This document shows, one piece after another, positions 16,200-26,288 of a stretch of DNA of 64,000 nucleotides. The position numbers and the translations under genes were made by a program. The stretch's first letter is position 1. Every line of letters begins with the position of its first letter. The notes beneath the pieces are model-generated. The model worked only from the letters and a program-made list of their open reading frames with translations, had not been told where the DNA came from and did not search any database. The stretch is from contig JAUNEB010000002.1 of NCBI GenBank assembly GCA_030525795.1, positions 1 to 64,000 on the forward strand. The letters run 5' to 3'. Source of the stretch: Aerococcaceae bacterium (lineage in GTDB: Bacteria > Bacillota > Bacilli > Lactobacillales > Aerococcaceae).

Positions 16200-17081
16200 T
16201 TAATATTTTTTTCCAATTAAAATGCTCATATCTAAGCTAATGGTTGTCGATAATTGTTCGAGTACTGCTTGCTGTTGATGTTCGCTCAACTGCCAAGTGA
16301 GCGGGGTCATTTTCATGAGGTGATCGAGTTGTTGCCTTGTAAGTTCCACTTGATTAAACACTGAAATTTCATCAACTAAGCAGAAATTTTTTTGGAAGAC
16401 GTGACGAATTTGTTCGTTAGAATACGCGCTATTTTCCAAAAGGGCAACTTGGCGTAATTCACGCAAGTAGTTTTCGTTCGGGATGACTTTGATGATGATG
16501 CCGTCGTCTTTCAACACGCGCCGAAATGCGTCGTAATTCGCTGGCGACAACAGTGACAAGATGACGTCCACTTGGGAATCGGCAATTGGCAAATGCGCCA
16601 AATCAGCGACGATTGCCAACAAATCGCCGTTATAATCCGTTGCTTGCTGAATGCCTGCCTTGGATAAATCGAGCGCCACGCAAGTCGGTTTTTGTAATGT
16701 TTGGCTGACGCGATGCAAGTGACTCGCCTCGCCGCAACCGGCGTCGACAATGGTTAGCGAACGATTGACAACTTTTTCGTGTTGCTCCAACAATTGCTGC
16801 AACGTTTGATGCAAGGCGCGGTATAGCGGACTTTCCAAAATAATCGCGCGTCTCGCTTGGAATAACGCGGTGTCGTATTTTGTGTCGACTGCTTTTTTGG
16901 CTAAGAAAAAAGCGCCTTGTTTATTCATGTCGAATTGGTGTCCGTTTTGGCAATGCAAACCATTTTGGAAAGTGAGCGATTCTTGACAATGCGGACATTG
17001 CATAAGAAAAGAAGCATGGCGATTAAACCACGCAACTGTTCGCGCTTTTTTGCTCAGCGCGGCAGGTGTTTCTCGCATCAT
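16200..17081 (-). CDS. rlmA: 23S rRNA (guanine-N1) methyltransferase, RlmA family
   Basis: A 293-residue SAM-dependent methyltransferase of the RlmA family, which methylates N1 of G745 or G748 in 23S rRNA hairpin 35. An N-terminal zinc ribbon (MQCPHCQ... HCQNGH, near residues 27-47) precedes the methyltransferase domain with SAM motif VDAGCGEASHL. The peptide NKQGAFFLAKKA between them is typical of the family. Two adjacent ATGs (17081, 17078) follow AAGGAGG; the second has the better spacing. In Gram-positives the G748 enzyme affects tylosin sensitivity. Whether this is the G745 or G748 form cannot be told here. Confidence 0.85.
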   Translation of the reverse strand: MMRETPAALSKKARTVAWFNRHASFLMQCPHCQESLTFQNGLHCQNGHQFDMNKQGAFFLAKKAVDTKYDTALFQARRAIILESPLYRALHQTLQQLLEQHEKVVNRSLTIVDAGCGEASHLHRVSQTLQKPTCVALDLSKAGIQQATDYNGDLLAIVADLAHLPIADSQVDVILSLLSPANYDAFRRVLKDDGIIIKVIPNENYLRELRQVALLENSAYSNEQIRHVFQKNFCLVDEISVFNQVELTRQQLDHLMKMTPLTWQLSEHQQQAVLEQLSTTISLDMSILIGKKY

Positions 17082-17096
17082 ACTTCCTCCTTTTAA

Positions 17097-18452
17097 TTAT
17101 TCAATCCCACGTTCGCGACGGATGACATCCGCAATCGTATCGACATAGCGTGCCACGCGTTCGTCGGTAGAAGCTTCTGCCATAACGCGCAATAACGGTT
17201 CCGTTCCACTTGGCCGTACCAAAATGCGTCCGTCGCCATTCATTTCAGCTTCGACTTGTTCGATGACCGCTTTGACTGCAGGTTCTTCCATTACGGTATG
17301 CTTATCGCGTACGCGAATGTTAACTAATTTTTGTGGGAAAATGGTCACTTCACTCGCTAATTCAGAAAGCGATTTACCTGTTTCTTTCATAACGGATAAT
17401 AATTGTACTGCGGACAACAAGCCGTCACCCGTCGTATTCAAATTCAAAAACACAATATGTCCAGATTGTTCGCCACCAAGCGTGTAGCCACCGCGGCGCA
17501 TTTCTTCAACGACGTAACGGTCGCCAACAGCGGTTTTGAGCGCCACCATTCCGTTTGCTTCCACGGCTTTATGGAAGCCGATATTGCTCATGACCGTTGA
17601 AACAATCGTGTCTTTTTCCAAACGGCCTTTTGATTTCAAATGTTTTCCACAAATAAACATAATTTTGTCGCCGTCGACAATGTCGCCATTTTCGTCGACT
17701 GCAATGAGGCGGTCGCCGTCACCGTCGAACGCTAATCCAACCATTGCTCCTTTTTCCTTGACGAACGCTTGCAAAGCTTCTGGATGCGTTGAGCCGACAT
17801 GGTCATTAATATTGAGCCCGTTCGGACGATCGCCCATCGTGTAAAAATCCGTCTCCAAATCCGCAAACAATTGATGAATTAGTGGAGCGGTTGCGCCGTG
17901 TGCCGCATCTAAGCAGACACTAATGCCTGACAAATCCCCTGGAATGGTTGTTTGCAAATAGTGCAAATACTTGCTGACGCCTTCATGAAATTCATCAACC
18001 GTTCCTAATCCATCAGCACTTGGACGTGGTAAGGTGTCTTCTGGCGCATCTAATAATGCTTCGATTTCCAATTCTTGGTCATCGGACAACTTGAAGCCAT
18101 CTGACCCAAAAAACTTAATACCGTTGTCTTGAGCTGGATTGTGAGACGCGCTAATCATGACGCCTGCCGCCGCATTTTGGGTGCGGGTTAAATAGGCAAC
18201 TGCTGGCGTTGACACAACGCCTAATTGCATTACTTCAATACCCACAGACAACAAGCCTGCTACTAAAGCACTTTCCAATAGTTGTCCAGAAATACGCGTG
18301 TCACGTCCTACTAAAACGCGTGGGTGCGCTTCTTCTGAAGCGTGTTGCATTAACACATACCCTCCGCAACGTCCTAACTTAAATGCTAATTCTGGTGTCA
18401 ATTCGACGTTCGCAACGCCGCGCACACCATCTGTTTCAAAATATTTTCCCAT
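17097..18452 (-). CDS. glmM: Phosphoglucosamine mutase
   Basis: GlmM interconverts glucosamine 6-phosphate and glucosamine 1-phosphate, supplying UDP-GlcNAc for peptidoglycan. The 451-residue length is standard. The phosphoserine loop [18 protein letters not shown] contains the catalytic serine, DGDGDRL binds the metal, GGEQSGH is the sugar loop and RPSGTEP the phosphate loop. It is the last gene of the cdaA-cdaR-glmM operon, which is conserved in Firmicutes. There GlmM is known to bind and restrain the c-di-AMP cyclase CdaA. Confidence 0.97.
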   Translation of the reverse strand: MGKYFETDGVRGVANVELTPELAFKLGRCGGYVLMQHASEEAHPRVLVGRDTRISGQLLESALVAGLLSVGIEVMQLGVVSTPAVAYLTRTQNAAAGVMISASHNPAQDNGIKFFGSDGFKLSDDQELEIEALLDAPEDTLPRPSADGLGTVDEFHEGVSKYLHYLQTTIPGDLSGISVCLDAAHGATAPLIHQLFADLETDFYTMGDRPNGLNINDHVGSTHPEALQAFVKEKGAMVGLAFDGDGDRLIAVDENGDIVDGDKIMFICGKHLKSKGRLEKDTIVSTVMSNIGFHKAVEANGMVALKTAVGDRYVVEEMRRGGYTLGGEQSGHIVFLNLNTTGDGLLSAVQLLSVMKETGKSLSELASEVTIFPQKLVNIRVRDKHTVMEEPAVKAVIEQVEAEMNGDGRILVRPSGTEPLLRVMAEASTDERVARYVDTIADVIRRERGIE

Positions 18453-18478
18453 GTGATTGATATTCTCCTAATCTAAAA

Positions 18479-19564
18479 TTATTCGCTTGATTGTTCGGTT
18501 TCTGATGTGGATTCTGCACTTTCGAGTGAAGTACTAAGTTCAGACACGACACTTTCGAGTAGTGACTCACTTTCAGATGTTTCACTTTCTAATGATGAAG
18601 AACTCTCGGAATCGGGCGCTTCAAGCGTGACTTGAATGTCTACTTCGCGCACATTGATTTGCTCCGCACCTTCTGGAAATACGACGTATCCTTTTACAAT
18701 GCCGCTTTCCGTGAGGGTTGATACGTCTACTTCAACCATGACTTGCTCGATTTTGTTCAATATTTCGGAAGATGATTGAATGATGACGCTACTTGCGTTC
18801 GTAAATTGATATGCGTATTGATACATTTCTTGTTCGCCAATCGGCACAATTTTGAGAGGTACTTCTTTTTCGTGCGCACTAATATTGACGACTGTTTCAA
18901 TGCTGGTGTTACTTGCGTTAATATCGAGTAGTTTGCCTGATTCATCAACGATTTGCAGGCGATATTTTTCGGTAAAGCTGCGTGAACGCGGTTGGTTTGT
19001 CGTAATGCGTACGTAAACTCTAGCGACTTTCGCAATCGTTTCTTCTGTTCCTGTCAAGGTTACTTCCTCAGGCTGAATGCTGATGCTACTTACATAATGA
19101 TTGTCAGCAATTGCATCAGCAGCCAATTCGTATTCAATCGGTAACGTAATGGTCTGTTTGCGTGCAATGTTGACGCTAATTTGCGACGGATTCGTTTGAT
19201 ACGTGACCTTTTCGGGCAAGCCTTGCACGAGGACTTTCAATGAAGTACGTCCTGTTTGCCTTTCTTGAAAATCTTCTGTCACCACTTGAAAATTTTCGGG
19301 TGTCAATTGTTGAATGATATTTTTGGGGCCTTTTAGCGTGACGTTGACAGTCTCAGGCACGTTTGTAATAAAGACATCGGCATCGTGTTTGCCTAATGCA
19401 AGTGGCACGTTCGCGATTGTTTCCGTAGAATCAACGCTCGTCGATTGCTGCGACTGCACAGGCGTTCGATAACCTGAGCGTACACCACTAAACAAAAATA
19501 GCGCAAACAACAAAGAAATGCCTCGTACAATCCAAATATTGTCCATTAAACGATGTTTATTCAT
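18479..19564 (-). CDS. cdaR: CdaA regulator with YbbR domains
   Basis: CdaR is the membrane-anchored regulator of the diadenylate cyclase CdaA. The 361-residue protein has one N-terminal transmembrane helix (about 8-26). Several extracytoplasmic YbbR repeats follow (segments like VPLALGKHDADVFITNVPETVNVTLKGPK and LPIEYELAADAIADNHYVSSI). The Ser/Glu-rich tail (about 315-361) may span the cell wall. Its ATG overlaps the stop of cdaA by 4 nt (ATGA), so synthesis is coupled. Confidence 0.92.
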   Translation of the reverse strand: MNKHRLMDNIWIVRGISLLFALFLFSGVRSGYRTPVQSQQSTSVDSTETIANVPLALGKHDADVFITNVPETVNVTLKGPKNIIQQLTPENFQVVTEDFQERQTGRTSLKVLVQGLPEKVTYQTNPSQISVNIARKQTITLPIEYELAADAIADNHYVSSISIQPEEVTLTGTEETIAKVARVYVRITTNQPRSRSFTEKYRLQIVDESGKLLDINASNTSIETVVNISAHEKEVPLKIVPIGEQEMYQYAYQFTNASSVIIQSSSEILNKIEQVMVEVDVSTLTESGIVKGYVVFPEGAEQINVREVDIQVTLEAPDSESSSSLESETSESESLLESVVSELSTSLESAESTSETEQSSE

Positions 19565-20412
19565 GAACGACCACCTCGCTGTTTGAAACTCGATAATAAT
19601 AAGTTGCGTGCATTTTGCAACATATCGCGTTCGTTTGTTTTTTCGCTTTCGGGTAACAAGTACTGCGTCAATAATTCGTGTAATTCTTCTGGCGTTAAGT
19701 TACGGTGCAAGTGGTCTTTTTTGACGAGGCTAATGCTGCCCGTTTCTTCCGATACGACTAGCGTCAGAGCATCTGTTATTTCGCCAAGCCCGATCGCCGC
19801 ACGATGTCGTGTTCCCAATTCTTTAGAAATGTTCGGATTGTCAGATAACGGCAAGTACCCCGCGGCGACGGCAAGTCGATAATTTGAAATGATGACTGCA
19901 CCGTCATGCAACGGCGTATTCGGAATAAAAATATTCACAATCAATTGGTGGCTAATTTCTGAATCGATTGGAATGCCTGTCGCCATATATTCTTCTAGAC
20001 TATCTTCACCTTCAATTGATAAGAGCGCTCCAATTTTTCTTTTGGACATGTAAAGGACGCTTTTTTCGAGATCGTCAATCATTTTTTCACTTGGATGTTG
20101 GCCAGATTTTTTGCCTAACATTAATCCGCGACCTAATACTTCCAGTGCTTTACGCAACTCCGGCTGAAACAAAACAACCGTTGCGACCACTCCCCACGAA
20201 ATAACTTGACCTAATATCCAGTCAACCGTGTGCAGCTCCATCGTCGCACTCATAAATTTAATAAATAAAATAACGGCTACGCCTTTAATCAAGTTCATCG
20301 CTCGTGTGCCTCGTGCAAACAATAGCAAACGATAAATTACATACCATACGATGAGAATATCTAACACTCGAATTAACGGCTTATCTGCCCAAAACGATGC
20401 TAACCAATCCAA
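19561..20412 (-). CDS. cdaA: Diadenylate cyclase CdaA
   Basis: CdaA makes the second messenger c-di-AMP from two ATP and controls potassium, osmolyte and wall homeostasis. The 283-residue protein has three N-terminal membrane helices (about 12-75) and a DisA_N catalytic domain with both signature motifs: DGAVII near 168 and GTRHRAAIG near 199. Gene order cdaA-cdaR-glmM is the conserved arrangement. A weak promoter (TAAAAT with TTTGTT upstream) lies in the gap above it. Confidence 0.96.
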   Translation of the reverse strand: MDWLASFWADKPLIRVLDILIVWYVIYRLLLFARGTRAMNLIKGVAVILFIKFMSATMELHTVDWILGQVISWGVVATVVLFQPELRKALEVLGRGLMLGKKSGQHPSEKMIDDLEKSVLYMSKRKIGALLSIEGEDSLEEYMATGIPIDSEISHQLIVNIFIPNTPLHDGAVIISNYRLAVAAGYLPLSDNPNISKELGTRHRAAIGLGEITDALTLVVSEETGSISLVKKDHLHRNLTPEELHELLTQYLLPESEKTNERDMLQNARNLLLSSFKQRGGRS

Positions 20413-20490
20413 ACCGAATTCCTCCTTTTCTATCGTCTTGTCATACCTTTTTATTTTACCATATTTTTTAACTGAACAAAAATGTTAATG

Positions 20491-20516
20491 CAAAAAAGAG
20501 CGCAATTCGCGCTCTT
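20491..20516 (-). terminator. Terminator of the amidase gene
   Basis: The 8-bp stem AAGAGCGC/GCGCTCTT (20496-20503 with 20509-20516) is followed on the minus strand by six T. Confidence 0.9.
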
Positions 20517-20534
20517 AAAGTTGTACGTCTTTGA

Positions 20535-22958
20535 TTAAGATATTTTTCCAACAGCCACATAGCTGCGAGTACCTGAATAGTTGATGTATGTCAACCATTG
20601 GTAACCATCTGACACTAACTTGCCATCATAGCGGACAGTTTCGCCTGCGTAATAATAATCACGTACTGGTGCTGCTTGTGTTGGCGTTACTTTTACTACA
20701 GATTGAGCAGTAAAACGATACGTTCCACTTACTTGTGTGATTTTTGGTGTAGTCGGTGTAACGGGTGTTGTTGGAGTCGTTGGTTGCGCTGGGGTTGAAA
20801 CAGGAGTCGCAGGTTTAGCAACAACTGGCGTCGCTGGTGCTACTGGTGTTGCTGGGGTCGCTACTGGTTTCGGTAACTGACTAATTGCCACATAACTGCG
20901 ATTTCCTGCGTAGTTAATGTATGTCAACCATTGGTACCCGTCTGATTCTAACTTGCCATCGTAACGAACACTTTCGCCTGCGTAGTAGTAATCACGCGTT
21001 GGCGCTGCTTGCGTTGGCGTTGATTTTACAGGTGATTTCGCTGTGAAGTGATAGGTGCCACTTGCTTGTGTGATTTTTGGGGTGGTCGTTGGCGTTGGGG
21101 CAGTTGGAGTCGTCGGTTTTGCTGGAGTTGAAACAGGAGTTGCAGGCTTAGCAACAACTGGCGTCGCTGGTGCTACTGGTGTTGCTGGGGTCGCTACTGG
21201 TTTCGGCAACTGACTAATTGCAACATAGCTGCGATTTCCTGCATAGTTAATGTATGTCAACCATTGATAACCGTCTGATTCTAACTTGCCATCGTAACGA
21301 ACACTTTCGCCTGCATGGTAATAGTCACGCGTTGGTGCTGCTTGCGTTGGCGTTGATTTTACAGGAGATTTCGCTGTAAAACGATACACACCGTTAGTTG
21401 GGGTAGCAGTCGTTGTCGGCGCAGAAACGGGTTGTGCTGGTGTTGAAACAGGTGTCAGAGCCGGTGTTGATACTGATGTTGCTGGCAACCCAAAGTAAGC
21501 ATTCACACCATTTACTAAACCGTTAATTAATTTTGCTTGGTAGCTTGGTGTAATCAGTTTTTGGTGTTCAGCGTAGTTATCCATGAATCCTAATTCGACC
21601 AAAACAGCAGGCACATCTACATTACGCGTTACGTGTAAATTTTGCGCGCGGATGCCTTGGTTATTCGCACCTGTTGCTTTAACTAAAGCGTTTTGGACAG
21701 TGCTTGCTAATTTTTTACCTTCAATCATTCTAGATTCTGGGTGATGTGCGATGGTCATAAAGCCTGGCTCATCGATGCTGCGATCATGATACAAGGTTAA
21801 AATTCCATGCGCGCTGCCGCCGTAGCTTTCTGGCATCGCGTTATGGTGCACACTCACATAAATATCAGGCATCAAGCTATTTGGCTCGATATGGCGCTGT
21901 CTCAATGGAATTTCTTTGTCATTGACGCGGCTTTCGTAAACAATGTAGCCTAAATCTCTCAATTGATTTGAAAGAGGAAGCGTAATTTTTAAGTTCAAGT
22001 CTTTTTCGGCAACTCCAAACTTAAAGGCGCCTGTTTCTGATCCGCCGTGTCCGCTATCGATATAGACGACTCGCTTGCCTCTTGGAACGTCAACTGTTGA
22101 GCCTGATTGCACATAGCCAACAACAGTGCCATTTTTAGATAGTTCGAGCAATTTCATGCCGTCTTTTTCAAGGCGGCGACTAACTGAAAAGCGTTGTCCG
22201 AACAATTCTTTAGCTGTTGTAACGCGCGCTTTTGATAAGTCTGCGCCGTAGTATAACACTTGGTTGACGCCGTTAATTTTGACGTCGGAAGCGGTTTGCT
22301 CAACAATTTCGCCTGTTGCGTTTGCACGATACCATGCATCATTACCTTTTGAATATACCCAGCTATCGCGAATCATGCGGCCACTTTCGTCAAAATAATA
22401 GCGTTTATTCGCATTCGTTTCATCTGTATGTAAATAGTCTAGCTTTTTCTCGCCGTTATGGTAAAGATAAGACTGTTGATTTTCGACAACGATACCGTTG
22501 ACTGGCGATAAGCTCACATTCGGTTGCACTGAAGGGGCTGGAGTCGACGCGATTGTAGCACGCTCGACAGGTGGTTGTACAGGTTCAGCCGTTAGGTCTG
22601 TAGCAGTCGATTCGGTTGGTTGCACTGATGCCGCTACTGCAGCCGTTGATTCAGCAGGTTGCGTTGTAGTCGATGCGGGAGTAGTTGTTTCCGCAGGTTG
22701 CGCTACTGTCTCCGCAACAGCAGGAACTGCTTCGGCTGGTTGTACAGGAGTTGATGCCGGTTCAGTTGTAGTGTCGGCTACATTTTCGCTAGTAGGCGTT
22801 GCTTCCGCTGTATTCACGGATTCTGATGTTGTTTCTGATTCAGTTGCTTCTTGCGCAGTAGCCACTTCTCCAAAAGGCATCACTAGCAATCCTAATGTTG
22901 CTACGACGCTTGCTGTTACCCATTGACCTTTGCGCTTGTATAGACGTTTACGTTCCAT
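20535..22958 (-). CDS. Secreted N-acetylmuramoyl-L-alanine amidase with three SH3-like repeats
   Basis: An 807-residue wall hydrolase. The N-terminus (KRLYKRKGQW) resembles the KxYKxGKxW signal class, with cleavage probably after VATAQ. Residues 37-150 are a Thr/Ala/Pro/Glu-rich linker. Residues 186-220 (RYYFDESGRMIRDSWVYS) look like a choline- or glucan-binding-type repeat. An Amidase_3 catalytic domain spans about 294-490, with zinc ligands His304 (DSGHGG), Glu318 and His371 (VSVHHN) and catalytic Glu455 (VELGF). Three C-terminal SH3-like modules (522-583, 633-694, 744-807) with TPxxP linkers should bind wall. It cleaves the bond between MurNAc and the stem peptide, so daughter-cell separation is likely. 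Monocistronic. Confidence 0.9.
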   Translation of the reverse strand: MERKRLYKRKGQWVTASVVATLGLLVMPFGEVATAQEATESETTSESVNTAEATPTSENVADTTTEPASTPVQPAEAVPAVAETVAQPAETTTPASTTTQPAESTAAVAASVQPTESTATDLTAEPVQPPVERATIASTPAPSVQPNVSLSPVNGIVVENQQSYLYHNGEKKLDYLHTDETNANKRYYFDESGRMIRDSWVYSKGNDAWYRANATGEIVEQTASDVKINGVNQVLYYGADLSKARVTTAKELFGQRFSVSRRLEKDGMKLLELSKNGTVVGYVQSGSTVDVPRGKRVVYIDSGHGGSETGAFKFGVAEKDLNLKITLPLSNQLRDLGYIVYESRVNDKEIPLRQRHIEPNSLMPDIYVSVHHNAMPESYGGSAHGILTLYHDRSIDEPGFMTIAHHPESRMIEGKKLASTVQNALVKATGANNQGIRAQNLHVTRNVDVPAVLVELGFMDNYAEHQKLITPSYQAKLINGLVNGVNAYFGLPATSVSTPALTPVSTPAQPVSAPTTTATPTNGVYRFTAKSPVKSTPTQAAPTRDYYHAGESVRYDGKLESDGYQWLTYINYAGNRSYVAISQLPKPVATPATPVAPATPVVAKPATPVSTPAKPTTPTAPTPTTTPKITQASGTYHFTAKSPVKSTPTQAAPTRDYYYAGESVRYDGKLESDGYQWLTYINYAGNRSYVAISQLPKPVATPATPVAPATPVVAKPATPVSTPAQPTTPTTPVTPTTPKITQVSGTYRFTAQSVVKVTPTQAAPVRDYYYAGETVRYDGKLVSDGYQWLTYINYSGTRSYVAVGKIS
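20538..21395 (-). repeat. Repeats of 333 bp encoding wall-binding modules
   Basis: Two full units (21395-21063 and 21062-20730) and a shorter third (20729-20538) encode SH3-like module plus Pro/Thr linker. The first two are nearly identical. The third has diverged (VVKVTPTQAAPVRD, SGTRSYVAVGKIS). Module number may differ between strains. Confidence 0.85.
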
Positions 22959-22993
22959 TTCTATTCCCTTTCCATAAAAAATATTCTTGTTCT

Positions 22994-23022
22994 ATTATAC
23001 CATTTTATCCGAATGAACTCAA
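22994..23022 (-). promoter_or_regulatory. Promoter of the amidase gene
   Basis: TTGAGT (23017-23022), a 17-nt spacer and TATAAT (22994-22999) form a strong SigA-type promoter on the minus strand. Confidence 0.75.
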
Positions 23023-23053
23023 TCTTCTGCATAAAATGACATACCTTTGTAAT

Positions 23054-23086
23054 AAAAAAAGCAAGATAGCGATAAACTATCTTGCT
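23054..23086 (-). terminator. Terminator of secA
   Basis: The 10-bp stem AGCAAGATAG/CTATCTTGCT (23060-23069 with 23077-23086) is followed by seven T on the minus strand, immediately after the secA stop codon. Confidence 0.92.
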
Positions 23087-23095
23087 TGTCAATGA

Positions 23096-25486
23096 TTATA
23101 CCCGATTCACTTGTTCGCGTTCTAAGTTTTGGCGAATTTGTGCTTTCATCACATAACGTGTGACGTCATATTCAATAGATGCAATCATTTCTTGGAAACG
23201 TTCGTAACCTTCCGTTTGGTATTCGGTCAACGGGTTTGTTTGCGCATACGCACGCAAGCCAACACCTTGGCGCAAATGATCCATCATGTCAATATGATCG
23301 GTCCACTTGCTGTCCACGACTTTCAAAATGATCACTTTTTCGAATTCAGCAACTTGTTCAGGTCCGCTAAGCGACTGAATTTTTTCGTCGTAATTTTCGG
23401 ATGCGAGGTTGTACAAATGGTTGATGAGTTGTTGTTCGTTTTTGCCTTCTAAATGAGATAAACGCAGTTCTTCAGGATTGACTAAGCAGTTGTGCGCAAA
23501 GTCAACGAGAGGTTGCAAGTCCCAGTTTTTCTTGTCTAATTCAGTCACAGCGGCCACTTCGCGCTCAATTGTGCGTTTAATCATGCGCTTGACGTATGGT
23601 GTCAAGCTTTCTTGCGCGTTGATGACTTGCTGGCGTTGTCCATAAATGACTTCGCGTTGTTCACGCATGACTTCATCGTACTCCAAAACGTTTTTACGGG
23701 TGTCATAGTTGTTTCCTTCAACACGAATTTGCGCGGATTCCACTTGTTTAGATAGGAAACGGCTTTGGATAGCCATGTCCGCCAATTCTTCGTCGGTTGC
23801 CCCCATTTTTTGCCATAGAGCTTGAATACGTTCTGAGCCAAAACGACGCATTAAATCATCTTCAAGTGACAAGTAAAATTGTGCAAAACCAGGGTCGCCT
23901 TGACGACCTGAACGTCCGCGCAACTGATTGTCGATACGACGTGATTCGTGGCGCTCGGTTCCGATAACGCACAATCCACCTAACTCTTTCACGCCGCTAC
24001 CAAGTTTAATGTCGGTTCCGCGTCCTGCCATGTTTGTCGCAATGGTCACCGCTCCGCGTTGGCCCGCTTGCATGATGATTTCAGCTTCTTTGAAGTGGTT
24101 TTTGGCGTTCAATACTTCGTGAGGAATGCCTGCTCTTGTGAGCAAACCAGATAAATATTCTGACGTTTCAACGGCAACAGTCCCGACCAAAATCGGTTGT
24201 CCTTTTTCGTGACGTTCTTTAATTTCTTTGACGACTGCTGCGAATTTTGTTTTCAAATTCGGATACAGTTGGTCTGGCGAATCAATACGTTGTACAGGAC
24301 GGTTTGTTGGGATAACGACCACGTTCATTCCGTAAATTTCACGGAATTCTTCTTCTTCTGTTTTCCCTGTTCCTGTCATGCCTGATAATTTTTCGTACAT
24401 ACGGAAGTAGTTTTGGAACGTAATTGTCGCGGTTGTTTTCGATTCGTTTTCGATTTCGACGCCTTCTTTGGCTTCAATTGCTTGGTGCAAACCGTCTGAA
24501 TAACGGCGTCCGTCCATAATACGTCCTGTGAATGGGTCAACGATTTTGACTTTGCCTTCGTCTACTACGTAGTCAATGTCGTGAATCATAATGTAGTTCG
24601 CGCGCAATGCTTGGTCAATGTGGTGCACCAAAGCAGTATTGTTCACATCGTACAAGTTTGGCAAACGGAAGACGCGCTCCGCTTTATCGACTCCTTCGTC
24701 CGTTAAAGAAATCGACTTGGATGTCAAATCAATGGTGTAATCTTCGTCTTCTTTCAAACCTTTTACAAAATAGTCTGCACGCGTATAAAAAGCGGTTGAT
24801 TTTTCAGCTTGACCGGAAATAATTAGCGGTGTACGCGCTTCGTCAATTAAGATAGAATCCGTTTCGTCTACGACCGCAAAATAGAGCGGACGTTGTACCA
24901 TTTGTTCTTTATACACCACCATGTTGTCGCGCAAATAGTCAAAGCCTAATTCGCTGTTAGTAGAGTATGTAATGTCACAATTGTACGCTGCACGTTTTTC
25001 GGCTGCATTCATATTGCTCAAGTTTAATCCGACGGTCAATCCTAAGAAACGGTACACTTCACCCATTTCTTTTGAGTCACGTGTTGCCAAATATTCGTTA
25101 ACGGTCACAACGTGAACGCCTCTTCCTGTCAAAGCGTTTAAGTAAACGGGCATGGTTTCAGTCAATGTTTTTCCTTCACCTGTACGCATTTCGGCAATGT
25201 TTCCGCCGTGAATGATGATACCACCTTGGATTTGGACTTTGTACGGGAACAAGCCTAACACACGACGGTCTGCTTCACGCACGACCGCATAGGCTTCAAT
25301 TAACAAGTCGTCTAATGTCTCGCCTTTTGCCAAGCGTTCCTTGAATTCGACTGTTTTGTATTGCAATTCTGCATCGGTTAAATCTTTGTATCGTGGCTCT
25401 AATGCCATAATTTTGTCTGCCATACGACTTGTGCGTTTTAATTCCGCTTTGTCATTTTCAAACAAACCTTTAATAAAATTCGCCAT
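23096..25486 (-). CDS. secA: Preprotein translocase ATPase SecA
   Basis: SecA is the ATP-driven motor that pushes preproteins through SecYEG. The 796 residues include Walker A (MRTGEGKT), the DEAD-like box ([20 protein letters not shown]), the peptide-binding domain, and NBD2 with [13 protein letters not shown] and [18 protein letters not shown]. The protein stops at about the end of the helical scaffold domain ([10 protein letters not shown]). It lacks the flexible C-terminal linker and CxCxSGKKYKxCH zinc tail found in many SecA proteins. The stop is followed at once by a strong terminator, so this is not an obvious frameshift. Some lactobacilli also have this short form. A SigA-type promoter is visible. 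Confidence 0.97.
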   Translation of the reverse strand: MANFIKGLFENDKAELKRTSRMADKIMALEPRYKDLTDAELQYKTVEFKERLAKGETLDDLLIEAYAVVREADRRVLGLFPYKVQIQGGIIIHGGNIAEMRTGEGKTLTETMPVYLNALTGRGVHVVTVNEYLATRDSKEMGEVYRFLGLTVGLNLSNMNAAEKRAAYNCDITYSTNSELGFDYLRDNMVVYKEQMVQRPLYFAVVDETDSILIDEARTPLIISGQAEKSTAFYTRADYFVKGLKEDEDYTIDLTSKSISLTDEGVDKAERVFRLPNLYDVNNTALVHHIDQALRANYIMIHDIDYVVDEGKVKIVDPFTGRIMDGRRYSDGLHQAIEAKEGVEIENESKTTATITFQNYFRMYEKLSGMTGTGKTEEEEFREIYGMNVVVIPTNRPVQRIDSPDQLYPNLKTKFAAVVKEIKERHEKGQPILVGTVAVETSEYLSGLLTRAGIPHEVLNAKNHFKEAEIIMQAGQRGAVTIATNMAGRGTDIKLGSGVKELGGLCVIGTERHESRRIDNQLRGRSGRQGDPGFAQFYLSLEDDLMRRFGSERIQALWQKMGATDEELADMAIQSRFLSKQVESAQIRVEGNNYDTRKNVLEYDEVMREQREVIYGQRQQVINAQESLTPYVKRMIKRTIEREVAAVTELDKKNWDLQPLVDFAHNCLVNPEELRLSHLEGKNEQQLINHLYNLASENYDEKIQSLSGPEQVAEFEKVIILKVVDSKWTDHIDMMDHLRQGVGLRAYAQTNPLTEYQTEGYERFQEMIASIEYDVTRYVMKAQIRQNLEREQVNRV

Positions 25487-25562
25487 TCTATTGCTCCTCT
25501 ATTGCTTTTTTTGTTTATATATCGACTAGCTAGGCTATTTTTGATAAAAACATTCATCTTAC

Positions 25563-25591
25563 ATTATAGCACTTTTCTTAAGATTTTTGAA
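25563..25591 (-). promoter_or_regulatory. Promoter of secA
   Basis: The -10 TATAAT (25563-25568) lies 17 nt from a moderate -35 TTCAAA (25586-25591). Confidence 0.5.
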
Positions 25592-25592
25592 C

Positions 25593-25628
25593 AAAAAAAT
25601 GTTACCTAAATCAAATTTAGGTAACATT
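25593..25628 (-). terminator. Terminator of hpf
   Basis: The 14-bp perfect stem AATGTTACCTAAAT/ATTTAGGTAACATT (25598-25611 with 25615-25628) is followed by a T run. It abuts the secA promoter. Confidence 0.93.
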
Positions 25629-25635
25629 GGCTAGT

Positions 25636-26190
25636 TTAAGATAATGTGTCGGTCTCAATTAAGCCGTAACGACCGTCTTTACGACGATAAACGACGTTAA
25701 TTTCTTCGGTTTCAGCATCAATGTAAACAAAGAAATCATGACCTAACATGTTCATTTGTAATACCGCTTCTTCACTGCCCATCGGCTTGAGTCCGACGCG
25801 TTTTGCACGTACGATTTCTAAATCGGTTTCTTCTGGCTCGTGAACAGGTTCTGACACGGTTGGCGCCAATCCTTCAAAGCCGCTCTCTCTTGATTTACGA
25901 TGAATTTTGGTTTTGTATTTGCGCACTTGGCGTTCTAATTTATCTACAACTAAATCGATACTTGCGTACAAGTCAGCAGTTGTTTCTTCTGCGCGCAACA
26001 CGAGAAACGGTAGCGGAATCGTTACTTCGGCTTTAGCTGTTTTATCGTGATACACTTTGACATTGACGTAAGCCGTCGCATCAGGTGCTTCATCAAAAAA
26101 GCGCTCTAATTTACCGACTTTTTTCTCTGCGTAATCACGAATCGCTTTCGTAACCTCGATATTTTCTCCGCGAACATTATAGTTGAACAT
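25636..26190 (-). CDS. hpf: Long-form ribosome hibernation promoting factor
   Basis: Long HPF binds the 30S decoding centre and dimerises 70S ribosomes into inactive 100S particles in stationary phase. The 184 residues comprise the N-terminal S30AE domain (MFNYNVRGENIEVTKAIRDYAEKKVGKLERFF), a linker, and the C-terminal dimerisation domain (MGSEEAVLQMNMLGHDFFVYIDAETEEINVVYRRKDGRYGLIE). The promoter overlaps a perfect cre sequence, so carbon catabolite repression by CcpA is likely. It is monocistronic. Confidence 0.95.
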   Translation of the reverse strand: MFNYNVRGENIEVTKAIRDYAEKKVGKLERFFDEAPDATAYVNVKVYHDKTAKAEVTIPLPFLVLRAEETTADLYASIDLVVDKLERQVRKYKTKIHRKSRESGFEGLAPTVSEPVHEPEETDLEIVRAKRVGLKPMGSEEAVLQMNMLGHDFFVYIDAETEEINVVYRRKDGRYGLIETDTLS

Positions 26191-26241
26191 AATAATCCCT
26201 CGTTTCTGAATCGTTGTGTAGTACTTTGACTACCTGATTGT

Positions 26242-26279
26242 ATTATAACACACTTTTCATTTTTTTGAAAGCGAAATCA
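26242..26279 (-). promoter_or_regulatory. hpf promoter overlapped by a cre site
   Basis: The -35 TTTCAA (26265-26270) and -10 TATAAT (26242-26247) are 17 nt apart. TGAAAGCGAAATCA at 26266-26279 matches the cre consensus TGNAARCGNWWWCA at every position and covers the -35, a position expected to block RNA polymerase. Confidence 0.75.
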
Positions 26280-26288
26280 TTGTGAATT

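Noticed and set aside
22498..22926. A 142-codon plus-strand frame rich in Ala, Val, Thr and Ser
   Set aside because: It is antisense to the Thr/Ala/Pro/Glu-rich linker of the amidase. The composition is explained by that low-complexity coding sequence, and there is no ribosome binding site.
23096..23120. Frameshift at the end of secA
   Set aside because: Reading the other frames past the stop gives no zinc-tail motif, and the terminator follows at once. A naturally short SecA is the simpler reading.
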